A stretch of 60,078 nt of DNA from an uncultured Clostridia bacterium. Lineage in GTDB: Bacteria > Bacillota > Clostridia > Peptostreptococcales > Anaerovoracaceae. The number at the start of each line of letters is the position of its first letter. Position 1 is the first letter of the stretch. Position numbers and translations under genes: made by a program. The stretch is from the NCBI GenBank assembly GCA_934278925.1, contig CAKQWJ010000012.1, forward strand, positions 1 through 60,078, in the 5' to 3' direction. Shown piece after piece: positions 43,732 through 51,944 of this stretch. The notes beneath the pieces were generated by a model. The model did not search any database, was not told the origin of the DNA, and worked only from the letters and a program-made list of their open reading frames with translations.

Positions 43732-44403
43732 CTATGCTTCGTTCCAATCCCGGACTCCGGCTTCCAGCCACTCCGTCCAGGCTTCCATTCCCTCGCCGGT
43801 TCTGGCGCTCACCGGGAAAATCTTCGCCTGCGGATTTCTCATGTGAATGTATTCCTCCACCTTCTCCATGTCGAAATCGAAATACGGCAGCACATCGATT
43901 TTGTTGATGAGCACCGCATCGCACACCTGAAACATCAGGGGATATTTCAGAGGCTTGTCGTGACCTTCCGGTACGGAGAGGATCATCACGTTGACGGAGG
44001 CGCCGGTATCGAACTCCGCCGGGCACACCAGGTTGCCCACGTTCTCCAGAATCGCCAGATCCAGGTCCCGAACGTCCAGTGCTTCCAAGCCCTGCCGGGT
44101 CATCTCCGCATCCAGATGGCACATGCCGCCGGTGTGCAGCTGGACGGCCTTCACTCCGGTTTCCGCGATGGTCCGGGCATCCACATCGGAATCGATATCC
44201 GCCTCCATCACCCCGATTCTCAGCCGGTCCTTCAGCCCGTCGATGGTGCGCCCCAGCACCGTGGTTTTACCCGAGCCCGGGGAGGACATCAGATTCATCA
44301 GGAATACCTTGTGGGATTTCAGCTCCCGCCTCAGCGCATCCGCCTGCCGATCGTTGTCGGCGAAAACGCTTTCCTTAATTTCAATAATTCGAACCTCACT
44401 CAT
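43732..44403 (-). CDS. hypB: Nickel-insertion GTPase HypB
   Basis: A 223-aa GTPase. The P-loop is MSSPGSGKTT, the switch/metal site is GGMCHLDA (Cys and His at the dimer interface for Ni/Zn), and NKIDVLPYFDF carries the NKxD motif. It lacks the N-terminal His-rich stretch and the CxxCGC motif of some HypBs. The ATG at 44403 overlaps the tetR stop (ATGAGTGA), so translation is coupled to the regulator. The TTG at 44412 is less likely. Confidence 0.94.
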   Translation of the reverse strand: MSEVRIIEIKESVFADNDRQADALRRELKSHKVFLMNLMSSPGSGKTTVLGRTIDGLKDRLRIGVMEADIDSDVDARTIAETGVKAVQLHTGGMCHLDAEMTRQGLEALDVRDLDLAILENVGNLVCPAEFDTGASVNVMILSVPEGHDKPLKYPLMFQVCDAVLINKIDVLPYFDFDMEKVEEYIHMRNPQAKIFPVSARTGEGMEAWTEWLEAGVRDWNEA

Positions 44404-44965
44404 TTGCTTCAATTCCTTTCATTAAGATTCTCACCATTTCCTGCTTCCCCTGTTCGTAAGTCATCCCGTTGTCGTACAGTACGCTGCTCTGCATGAAGCG
44501 CTCAACGGTACCCCTCACCATGGACATGAACACCGGAACCGACACCTCTTTGAACTCCCCGCACCGGATGCCGTCCCGAAGGTATTTCTCCGCAATCTGC
44601 CATCCCATGTTGACTGCAGCCATGAGATATTTGTACTGCTTCGGATACTTATCGGACAGCTCGTAGATTCGGTTCAGGCCGATGTTGTAATACTTCGCCG
44701 GAAGAGCCAGAAGAACTCGTTCGAATTTCTGCTTGTTATTCAGACTTCGGTCCGCCTCGATTTCCTCCTGCATGCGGCGAAAATCCGCCGAATACCGGTC
44801 GGCGATTCCCTCCAGCACATCTTTCTTGCTGTCAAAAATAGTATAGATTGTCTTCTTACTGATTCCGAGCTGCTTAGCGATGTCGTTCATCGTGAATTTC
44901 AGTCCCACCTGCGTAAACTCCTCGATGGCCACATCTACAATCCGTTCCCGTAGTTCTGCCGTCAT
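44396..44965 (-). CDS. TetR-family transcriptional regulator
   Basis: A 189-aa regulator. The HTH is at about residues 7-52 (RIVDVAIEEF...FTMNDIAKQLGISKKTIYTIFDSKKDVL), with a helical ligand domain after it. The start at 44965 (MTAELRERIV) has GAGGAG just upstream; the frame to 45028 lies inside the operator. First gene of tetR-hypB-FeS/FAD-hypA-DUF5692. A 36-bp dyad on its own start site (45037-45072) strongly suggests autorepression. Confidence 0.92.
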   Translation of the reverse strand: MTAELRERIVDVAIEEFTQVGLKFTMNDIAKQLGISKKTIYTIFDSKKDVLEGIADRYSADFRRMQEEIEADRSLNNKQKFERVLLALPAKYYNIGLNRIYELSDKYPKQYKYLMAAVNMGWQIAEKYLRDGIRCGEFKEVSVPVFMSMVRGTVERFMQSSVLYDNGMTYEQGKQEMVRILMKGIEANE

Positions 44966-45036
44966 GTCTCCTCCTCTATATCTCTCCCGATCCGCAATAC
45001 TGCAATGTCTACAAAATCTGCAATGCACTGCTTGGC

Positions 45037-45104
45037 GGAAACCCGGAAACTCTTTTGGGTTTCCTGGTTTCCTTGATAGTACTACCGCCCTGCGCCCGCG
45101 TCAA
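45037..45104 (-). promoter_or_regulatory. Promoter and dyad operator of the tetR-hypB operon
   Basis: Minus-strand TTGACG (45099-45104), 17 nt, TACTAT (45076-45081). Just downstream, over the expected start site, is a 36-bp near-perfect dyad at 45037-45072: GGAAACC-n-GGAAAC, 8-bp centre, GTTTCC-n-GGTTTCC. The doubled half-sites fit two TetR-type dimers. Confidence 0.85.
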
Positions 45105-45231
45105 TAGATTTCGTTATTTTTTTGATAAAATTTCCCCGGAATCCTCCGCCTTTTCCGGCTTGTTTTGTACTATAACCCTTCAATCATGAATTCCATAACC
45201 TATGATGTATAGCAATTTCAAGGGTTTCCGC

Positions 45232-45260
45232 TTGTTTACAGACTTTTTTTAATGTATATT
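45232..45260 (+). promoter_or_regulatory. Promoter of the divergent flavoprotein gene
   Basis: TTGTTT (45232-45237), 17 nt, TATATT (45255-45260), 52 bp before the start codon. No copy of the GGAAACC dyad overlaps it. Confidence 0.65.
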
Positions 45261-45311
45261 CTTATTACAAAATGTAAATATTTTAACACAGTATTCTATG
45301 GAGGAATTGAT

Positions 45312-46304
45312 ATGAAAATCTTAGGCGTATCCTTGGGAACCAAAAACGGTAATAACGACACCATGTGCCGCGTGGCGCTGGAAGAAGCTCAGAAGATGGG
45401 TGCAGAAATTGAATTCATCCACCTGTTCGACTGGGACATCCAGACCTGCTCCGGCTGCGTAGCATGTTCCAGAGCACTGGTAACCGGCAAGGGCATGGTT
45501 TGCACCCGTAAAGATGATTTTGCAGCGCTGTATGAAAAAATGATTGAAGCGGACGGTCTCCTGTTCGTAGACCCGATCTACGAATCCGGCGCATCCGGCC
45601 TCTTCCATATCATCACCGACCGTATGGGTCCGGGCCACGACACCGGTCTGGTATACGGTGCAAACATGCAGATGAAGGCAGCCGGCAAGGAAGGTCTTCC
45701 GGACAGAATTTTCCAGCAGAAGGCATGCTCCTTCGTGGGCATCGGCGGATCCGACTGGGCCGTTCGTACCGAGACCGACCACGCAATGCTGGCAATGAGC
45801 CCGGGCTGGAAGGTGATTGACAACGACTTCTTCTCCTGGTCCAAGGACGTAATCATGCAGGACGATAAGGTAGCGCGCATGAAGGAAATCGGCCGCAACC
45901 TGGTGGAGGCAGCACAGCAGATTATCGAAGACAATGCAAACTGCCACGAATTCCCAATCGCAGAGCTGACCGAGAAGTCCTATTGGAAGGGTAAGGAAGG
46001 TGCATGTCCGCACTGCCAGGGCAACGCATTCTACATCTATCCGGGCACCACAACCGCAGTTTGCGAACTGTGCGGACTGGAAGGTACACTGAAAATTAAG
46101 GACGGCGCATTCAAGCTGGAGTTTGATCCGGCTACCGAATGGCACGCTCACGATATCATCTCCGGCAAGAAAGCCCACGGTGACGATATCTTTGAGAACG
46201 AGGGCCGTCTCATGAACCTGTACAAGGATCCGGAGTTCAAGGCTCGTAAAGCACACTACACCGCAGTATGCGAACCGACTCCATCCCCATCCAAGAACAA
46301 CTAA
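45312..46304 (+). CDS. Flavodoxin-fold NAD(P)H/FMN oxidoreductase with C-terminal zinc ribbon
   Basis: A 330-aa protein. The N-terminal part is like the FMN reductase/iron-sulfur flavoprotein family: MKILGVSLGTKNGNND for FMN phosphate, then the compact cysteine cluster CSGCVAC with a further Cys at MVCTRKDD, as in Isf. Near residue 226 begins a zinc-ribbon-like CPHC...CELC, an unusual addition. The start at 45312 has GGAGG 7 nt upstream. It is divergent from the tetR-hypB operon and ends in a terminator. A redox partner of the FeS/FAD protein is plausible but unproven. Confidence 0.82.
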   Translation: MKILGVSLGTKNGNNDTMCRVALEEAQKMGAEIEFIHLFDWDIQTCSGCVACSRALVTGKGMVCTRKDDFAALYEKMIEADGLLFVDPIYESGASGLFHIITDRMGPGHDTGLVYGANMQMKAAGKEGLPDRIFQQKACSFVGIGGSDWAVRTETDHAMLAMSPGWKVIDNDFFSWSKDVIMQDDKVARMKEIGRNLVEAAQQIIEDNANCHEFPIAELTEKSYWKGKEGACPHCQGNAFYIYPGTTTAVCELCGLEGTLKIKDGAFKLEFDPATEWHAHDIISGKKAHGDDIFENEGRLMNLYKDPEFKARKAHYTAVCEPTPSPSKNN

Positions 46305-46340
46305 GCAAATACCTACCTATAACACACATACCTTTAGAAA

Positions 46341-46370
46341 AGGATGCTGCTTCGGCGGCATCCTTTTTCT
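46341..46370 (+). terminator. Terminator of the flavoprotein gene
   Basis: Stem AGGATGC/GCATCCT with a TGCTTCGGCG loop, followed by TTTTCTTC. Confidence 0.88.
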
Positions 46371-46479
46371 TCGTTCTACTCTAAAAACAATTTCGGGTTT
46401 TTCTTGTCTAACGGGGTGTCCGAGGTATAAAATGAAACAATTATAATTATATATACTCTTGAAAAAGGAAGTCTTATAA

Positions 46480-47382
46480 ATGAAAAAAGAAAGCCGAAAT
46501 CAGGCTCAACTGAAAGAAAATGAAGCCATCGCCATGCGGGTATCCGCCCGCAGCATGGCACTGAATATCGTTCTCACCGCATTCAAGCTGATCGCGGGAA
46601 TCATCGCCCACTCCGGCGCCATGATTTCCGATGCCATCCATTCCGCATCGGACGTCATCAGCACCATCATCGTCATGGTCGGCGTCAAGATGGCGGGCAA
46701 AGCCCCGGACCGGAATCATCCTTACGGACACGACCGGTTCGAATGCGTGGCCTCCATCGTGCTGTCCGTCATGCTGGGACTCACCGGCGCCGCCATCGGC
46801 ATCGAGGGACTCCGGAACATCGTGGGCAGCAGCTACCTGCACCTCACCGTGCCGGGCAAACTGGCCCTGGCCGCGGCCCTTATCTCCATCGTCACCAAAG
46901 AGGGCATGTTCTGGTACACCCGAATCAACGCCAAGAAAATCCGCTCCTCGGCCCTCATGGCCGATGCCTGGCACCACCGCTCCGACGCCCTGTCCTCGGT
47001 AGGGAGTTTCGTGGGCATCCTGGGCGCCCGCCTGGGCTTCCCGATTATGGATCCTCTGGCCAGCGTCATTATCAGCTTCTTTATCCTAAAAGCAGCTTTC
47101 GACATCTTCCTGGATGCCATCTCCAAGATGACCGACCACGCCTGCAGCGATCCGGTGGTCAACGCCCTCCGAAAAACCATCCTGGCCGTTCCCGGTGTGG
47201 ATGGCATCGACGTTCTTCGGACACGGGATTTCGGTTCCATGATCTACGTGGATGTGGAAATCAAGGCGGAAGGGTCCCTGACCCTGTACGAAGCCCACGA
47301 TATCGCCCAGCAGGTACACGACGATATCGAACAGGATTTCCCAAATGTAAAACACTGCATGGTTCACGTGAACCCGGCGTAA
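46480..47382 (+). CDS. Cation diffusion facilitator family metal exporter
   Basis: A 300-aa protein with six membrane helices and a cytosolic C-terminal domain (about 210-300). The membrane metal site is SDAIHSASD in helix 2 and DAWHHRSD in helix 5. The HxxxD/HxxxD pattern fits Zn-type exporters better than the DxxxD pattern of Mn exporters, but metal choice is uncertain. HPYGHDRFE is conserved. AAGGAAG precedes the ATG. Position next to the Ni-related block makes a metal-homeostasis role natural. Confidence 0.92.
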   Translation: MKKESRNQAQLKENEAIAMRVSARSMALNIVLTAFKLIAGIIAHSGAMISDAIHSASDVISTIIVMVGVKMAGKAPDRNHPYGHDRFECVASIVLSVMLGLTGAAIGIEGLRNIVGSSYLHLTVPGKLALAAALISIVTKEGMFWYTRINAKKIRSSALMADAWHHRSDALSSVGSFVGILGARLGFPIMDPLASVIISFFILKAAFDIFLDAISKMTDHACSDPVVNALRKTILAVPGVDGIDVLRTRDFGSMIYVDVEIKAEGSLTLYEAHDIAQQVHDDIEQDFPNVKHCMVHVNPA

Positions 47383-47403
47383 AAACTGAATTCGTGCACG
47401 CAA

Positions 47404-47430
47404 ATAGGGGGCTACCAAGCAGCCCCCTAT
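47404..47430. terminator. Bidirectional terminator between the CDF and M64 genes
   Basis: Stem ATAGGGGGCT/AGCCCCCTAT with a 7-nt loop, flanked by short A/T runs (TTTG on both strands). It separates convergent genes. Confidence 0.8.
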
Positions 47431-47482
47431 TTGTCTGAAAGGACCGGTGATATCGGTCAGATGTGATATTCTTGCGAAAAGG

Positions 47483-50446
47483 TTATTTTACCTTTACGGA
47501 TTTCTTTGCGCTCCAGGATGTAACTGCCTTCTTGCCGCCAATGGTCTTGTATGCCCGAACGCGAACATAGTATTTCTTCTTGGATTTCAGCTTCTTGATG
47601 GTTACATTCTTCTTCGATGCGCCCTTAACGACCTTCACCTTTGCGCCCTTGAAATTGCTCTTCTTTGCGTACTGAACTTCGTAGCCCTTTACACCCTTCA
47701 TGGATTTCCAGGTTACCTTCATCGCTTTCTTCTGCTTCTTCACGGACTTCAGGCTTGGCTTTCTGAGCTTGAAGTTTGCCTTCTCTGCCTGCAGTTTAGC
47801 GGCTTTTGCTTCCTGCAATGCCTTCTCTGCAGCGATTCTGTCTTCTTCGCTCTTCTTCTTTGCTGCTTCCAGCTCTTCCTGTGCCTTCTTCAGCTCTTCC
47901 TTGGTCTGCTCCAGAAGATCCTTCACATCGTCCTTGGTCAAGATGGAGAATTCAACCCACGTTCTTGCCAGCGGCAATGTGTACTCTGTGCCATCCAATT
48001 CTACCTTCTCAACCGGCATTCCCCACTGAGACGAACTTGTTTTTAGCTCGGCCTTTGCATGGTACTTGCCCGCCGTGCTCGGCGCACCGTTCAGCTTCTC
48101 GCCGACTTTGCCGTTGTCGTCCTTGTAGTAGGTGATGTTGTAGTTGACCTTCGCCTCTTTTCCGAGGATGAAGGTGTGGATGTACGGTGTCAGATCCACC
48201 GGCGAACCGTTTTCGATGAACAGCTCGTCATATGCGCGGGACAGAACCGGCGCGTAATCCGTTCCGTACCAAGTGTAGTACAGCGCCTTCAAGAACTGCG
48301 TTCTCTGCTCCGCCTTCTGTTCCTTCGTTACCGCTCTGTAACCTTCTTCCTTGCCGGCGAAGTAGTTCAGCAGTTCGTTCGCGGAGAACTCCATGCCGTT
48401 CTCATCAGCCGATGCGAAGATGGTGAAGCGCTTGTTGGTGAAGGTTTTGCCCTTCTTCACGTTCTTGTCGTTCACGATTACGATGGTTGCCTTGTAGTAG
48501 GAAGTGATGACATTGTTTCCGATGTACATCGCACCCTGTACGGCATCTCCGCCATCCTCGTCCAGAAGGATCTGGCCGTTTCTGTCGTGCTTCAGCTTGA
48601 AGTAGGTATCCTTCGGTGTGGTTCCGATTCCGGATTCGTTGGATACGGCCTCAACAGTGCTGTAGTTGAAGTAAGTATCCGCTTCTTTGTACGGTTCCAT
48701 GCTTCTGAAGTATTTAACGTACTCCGCTGCGATCTTTTCGAACTTATCCTGCTCTGCTGCCGTGAATCCCTCGCCGGTGATTACGACGTCCTTGTTGTTG
48801 TAGTAGGACTGTGCGCCCGGATAATCGTTGTTGTTGTTGTTGGAAATCGCAGTTGCCTTGAAGGAAATGGTGTAATCCTTGGATTTTCTGCTGATCAGTT
48901 CATTGGTTGCCTTATCGTATGCGGTTACTTTTACCGTATAACGTCCCGGTTTAATCGGCGCTTCGTCGCTGTCATAGTCGTAGGTGATCTCTGCTGCGTA
49001 CGGAACGGTTCCGGTGTAGTGATACTTCAGAACGTATTCTTTGTCATAGTCGACCTTCAGATCCAGTGCTGCCGGTTTTCCGTCATATACCTTGTCCTTC
49101 ACATCCAGTGTAATCAGATCTTCCGGTTCAACCTCATATTCTGCCGTCATCGAGCAAGCTTCATAGGTGTCGTTGCCATCAAATGTCGCTTCTACCTTGT
49201 AGATTCCCTGCTTGGACGGTGCCTTTTCCAGCACGTTGCCCTTCGCGTCTTTGTACACCAGGTGGAACTTATCGCCCAACTTCGAGCCGTTGGTTTCTTC
49301 CTTGCCACGGCGCAGGATAAAGTATTCGCTCATATCCTTTCCTTCCGGACCTGCGTAGAAAGTATCCGCATAGGTCTGGAAGAACATCTTTGTCTTCGTG
49401 GATCCCTTACAGAATGCACGTCTCAGTTCTTCTTTGCATACTTCACAGAATGCATACTGCTTTCCAAGGAATCTCATCTTGCAGTTTTCGTGCGGTCTGT
49501 ACCAACCGTCACCACCGTTATCGTATTCGTATACGCCAACGCCGTTCTTGCCGATGAAACGCTTCCATTTTACGCTCTCCGGATTGGATTCTGCGGTCAT
49601 GTTCGCATATTCACGGGCATAGCTTGCGCCGGCAAAATATTCGTCTGCCAGGTTTGCTACAGTGTGTCCCAGCTCGTGAAGCATCATTTCCAGGGACTCG
49701 TTGTTCAGGGAAGCGATGCAGATGGAACCGCCGCTGCCGCCGTAAGTATCCGAGTTTACCACGATAACTTCAAAGTCGGATTCCGGGAGGAACTGCTTCT
49801 TAATTTCTTTAACTCTTGCGCTGCCTTCCGAGCCAACGGCCAACAGTCTCTGCATTCCGCCGGTCCAGAAAGAGGTCTTGAAATAGGTATCTCTGGTGTC
49901 GGCGTCGGCTTCTTCCTGATTCTTTGCCTTGTCCGCTCGGGCACCGGATTCCTTCGAGATAACGCCCTTGGCATAAATCTTGATGATGTCCTTGCATTCA
50001 TCCCACGGGGATGTCTTCATCACATATTCTGCCACCTTCTTGGATTCCGAGTAGAACTTGTCCTGTTCTTCTGCCGTAAATCCATCGCCGCACATCAGCA
50101 GTACGAAAGCGTCCTTGTCCGCGAGTTTCTCATCGCCATAGACCAGCATCGGCTTCTCATCCGGGACGGAGTTCTCGGACGTTGCCTTTGCCGGTGCTTT
50201 CGCTGCTTTCTTGTCCGCCTTTGCTTCAGGTTCTTTCTGTTCCTCTGAAGCAATCGCTTTCTGCGAGTCGTTAGAAACAGCGTCCGGGGAAATAGCTTCA
50301 GGTTCTTTCTGCTCTTCCGCAACGGTTTCCGGTTCACCGGTGGAAGCCGGTTCTGTCGCATATGCAATCGTACTCATCAGTGGAGTTACGCACATGCTCA
50401 ATCCCAAACACATTGCTAAAAAAGCATTTACGAGTCGTTTCCTCAT
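47483..50446 (-). CDS. Secreted M64-family zinc metallopeptidase with Fn3-like C terminus
   Basis: A 987-aa exported protein. It has a signal peptide (1 to about 30, cleavage near AYA-TE) and an acidic Ala/Glu/Lys linker (31-95). The M64 (IgA peptidase) domain opens with LMCGDGFTAEEQDKF and holds the zinc site HELGHTVANLADE (257-269). Then come two Ig-like segments. A second domain opens VVITGEGFTAAEQDKF but lacks any HExxH. A Lys/Glu coiled coil and a C-terminal Fn3-like domain (about 880-987, very basic) follow. No LPXTG sorting motif is seen. It may act on host or neighbour glycoproteins, by analogy to the family. Confidence 0.88.
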   Translation of the reverse strand: MRKRLVNAFLAMCLGLSMCVTPLMSTIAYATEPASTGEPETVAEEQKEPEAISPDAVSNDSQKAIASEEQKEPEAKADKKAAKAPAKATSENSVPDEKPMLVYGDEKLADKDAFVLLMCGDGFTAEEQDKFYSESKKVAEYVMKTSPWDECKDIIKIYAKGVISKESGARADKAKNQEEADADTRDTYFKTSFWTGGMQRLLAVGSEGSARVKEIKKQFLPESDFEVIVVNSDTYGGSGGSICIASLNNESLEMMLHELGHTVANLADEYFAGASYAREYANMTAESNPESVKWKRFIGKNGVGVYEYDNGGDGWYRPHENCKMRFLGKQYAFCEVCKEELRRAFCKGSTKTKMFFQTYADTFYAGPEGKDMSEYFILRRGKEETNGSKLGDKFHLVYKDAKGNVLEKAPSKQGIYKVEATFDGNDTYEACSMTAEYEVEPEDLITLDVKDKVYDGKPAALDLKVDYDKEYVLKYHYTGTVPYAAEITYDYDSDEAPIKPGRYTVKVTAYDKATNELISRKSKDYTISFKATAISNNNNNDYPGAQSYYNNKDVVITGEGFTAAEQDKFEKIAAEYVKYFRSMEPYKEADTYFNYSTVEAVSNESGIGTTPKDTYFKLKHDRNGQILLDEDGGDAVQGAMYIGNNVITSYYKATIVIVNDKNVKKGKTFTNKRFTIFASADENGMEFSANELLNYFAGKEEGYRAVTKEQKAEQRTQFLKALYYTWYGTDYAPVLSRAYDELFIENGSPVDLTPYIHTFILGKEAKVNYNITYYKDDNGKVGEKLNGAPSTAGKYHAKAELKTSSSQWGMPVEKVELDGTEYTLPLARTWVEFSILTKDDVKDLLEQTKEELKKAQEELEAAKKKSEEDRIAAEKALQEAKAAKLQAEKANFKLRKPSLKSVKKQKKAMKVTWKSMKGVKGYEVQYAKKSNFKGAKVKVVKGASKKNVTIKKLKSKKKYYVRVRAYKTIGGKKAVTSWSAKKSVKVK

Positions 50447-50756
50447 GATGCCCTCCTTTACGTAGTTAACACGTAGTTTAATGTAAAGCGAGTATACATT
50501 GTTACACCATTAACTTTCAACCCCCGGATTGTATTAAAATTGTTTTTTAATTTATTTTCAGATTCTAAATATGCCGACTGAAACGGTAGTTTTGTAAATT
50601 CAGCGTGTAAAAAGGGTCGATTTTTTCTCATTAAGAAAAATAATCGCCGTCTTTTATTGTTAGTAAATTGACATACCCATGTGACTTCAACGCTGCCCTC
50701 CGGAGTCCGGCCTCTACAGTTCCGCCGTCGGATTTCGTCCTCTCAGGCGCCCGGCA

Positions 50757-50829
50757 GCCTCCTCTCTTTGCTCCCCGTTCCCCGCTAGCCCTTGTGCCTC
50801 CGTTCCGGGGAGCAAAATCTTCACATTCC
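50757..50829. repeat. GC-rich dispersed hairpin repeat, copy 2
   Basis: 20-nt (50757-50776) and 27-nt (50803-50829) blocks identical to copy 1 at 33184-33256, with the same 46-nt spacing. The outer GC-rich palindromes have diverged. The gap 50447-50964 contains this repeat and the terminator at 50903-50942, and otherwise no gene that I can support. Confidence 0.75.
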
Positions 50830-50902
50830 CGCCGGCGCTTTTCGACCGTTCGCGTGCCCGGCGGCGTGCCCCCAACATTCCGGCGGCTCCTCCCCCTAAC
50901 AG

Positions 50903-50942
50903 GAAAAAGCACCGGGCAGTGCAATCGCTGCTCGGTGCTTTT
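50903..50942 (-). terminator. Terminator of the NifX-SlyD fusion gene
   Basis: Stem AAAAGCACCG-GCAG / CTGC-CGGTGCTTTT with one mismatch, followed on the minus strand by a T5 run. It lies 22 bp past the stop. Confidence 0.88.
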
Positions 50943-50964
50943 CTCTCTTCATTTTCAATTATCC

Positions 50965-51837
50965 CTATTCCGCAACTTCCACCAGCTCAATCTTGAAGTT
51001 CAGCTCCTGGCCGGCCAGCTCATGGTTAGCATCGAAGGTGATGGTCGTCTCGTCCTTCGCTGCGATCACTGCCGGGAACGGCTGTCCGAATGCGTTCTGC
51101 AGGAACACTTTATCGCCGGTGTTGAACTGCTCGCAGCCCGGCATCTGGCTCTGCTCCACGGTGAAAATCGCCTGTTCCGTTCTCTCTCCGTACGCTTCTT
51201 CCGGCGCCAGGTGAACATTCACCACGTCTCCCGGATTCATTTCTACAACCGCTTTATCGAAGCCCGGAATCATCATGCCCACGCCGCACACGAATTCCAG
51301 CGGTTCCCCTCTGTCATAGGAGGAATCGAACTTCGTACCGTCATTCAGGGTTCCGTCGTAATGTGTTTTTACCCTCTTGCCGGCATTCTTTCCCGGGAAA
51401 AGAATCTGCAGCTCCTGGCTTCCGCAGCCGCCGCAAGAACTTCCGCAGCCACCGCCGCAGTGTCCGCAGCCGCCCTCTTCATCGTGGCCGTGCTCGTGAT
51501 CGTGATGATCGCAGTTCACGCCCGCAGACTCCAGCTTTCCTGCCAGATAATCTGCCACTGCCTGATCCGCATCGCCGGTCACACCGGAGCACACTTCGAT
51601 TCCGGCCTCTGCCAAAGCCGCCTGCGCACCGCTGCCCATGCCACCGCAAAGCAGCACGTCGATGTCGTGATTCTTCAGTACGCCTGCCAGCGCCTCATGA
51701 CCGGCACCGTCGGTACCCATCACTTCACCGGCACCCACTTCGCCGTCTTCCACCTGATACACCTTGAACGCTTCGGAATGTCCAAAATGCTGGAATACGG
51801 TTCCGTTATCCTTATCGTATGTTACTGCAATTTTCAT
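50965..51837 (-). CDS. NifX-like domain fused through a His/Cys-rich linker to a SlyD-type FKBP prolyl isomerase
   Basis: A 290-aa protein in three parts. Residues 1-105 form a dinitrogenase Fe-Mo cofactor-biosynthesis (NifX/NifB C-terminal) domain: FGHSEAFKVYQVEDG and LLCGGMGSGAQAALAEAGIEV. Residues 109-140 are a metal-binding linker with many His and Cys (HHDHEHGHDEEGGCGHCGGG, then further CGG repeats). Residues 141-290 are SlyD-like: THYDGTLNDGTKFDSS, the IF insertion, and the diagnostic DANHELAGQELNFKIELVEV. SlyD with HypB helps nickel delivery in other bacteria, so a metal-chaperone role near the hypBA operon is plausible. No nitrogenase genes are present. Confidence 0.88.
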   Translation of the reverse strand: MKIAVTYDKDNGTVFQHFGHSEAFKVYQVEDGEVGAGEVMGTDGAGHEALAGVLKNHDIDVLLCGGMGSGAQAALAEAGIEVCSGVTGDADQAVADYLAGKLESAGVNCDHHDHEHGHDEEGGCGHCGGGCGSSCGGCGSQELQILFPGKNAGKRVKTHYDGTLNDGTKFDSSYDRGEPLEFVCGVGMMIPGFDKAVVEMNPGDVVNVHLAPEEAYGERTEQAIFTVEQSQMPGCEQFNTGDKVFLQNAFGQPFPAVIAAKDETTITFDANHELAGQELNFKIELVEVAE

Positions 51838-51872
51838 GTACCATTACCTTCCTTTTCCTAAAAATAAAATTC

Positions 51873-51881
51873 ATTATATCA
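51873..51881 (-). promoter_or_regulatory. Extended -10 promoter of the NifX-SlyD gene
   Basis: TGATATAAT on the minus strand, 36 bp before the start codon, with no good -35 box. A second TATAAT lies about 46 bp further upstream. Confidence 0.5.
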
Positions 51882-51944
51882 TCCGCTTTCGTACCGTTTC
51901 CGTACTCGTTTCATTATACAGGATTCCGGCCGGCGTCTCAATGG

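Noticed and set aside
42418..44496. 692-codon plus-strand open frame opposite the FeS/FAD oxidoreductase and hypB
   Set aside because: Antisense shadow of two conserved genes; no recognisable domain.
39502..47382. NiFe hydrogenase operon
   Set aside because: Both strands were read for large- or small-subunit cysteine motifs and for HypC-F; none found, only hypA and hypB.
48059..50248. 729-codon plus-strand open frame opposite the M64 peptidase
   Set aside because: Hydrophobic Val/Leu/Phe-rich composition arises from reading Lys/Glu-rich codons backwards; the minus strand has signal peptide, zinc site and Fn3 domain.
50965..51837. Evidence for nitrogen fixation from the NifX-like domain
   Set aside because: No nif structural or assembly genes are present and such domains are common outside nitrogenase systems.
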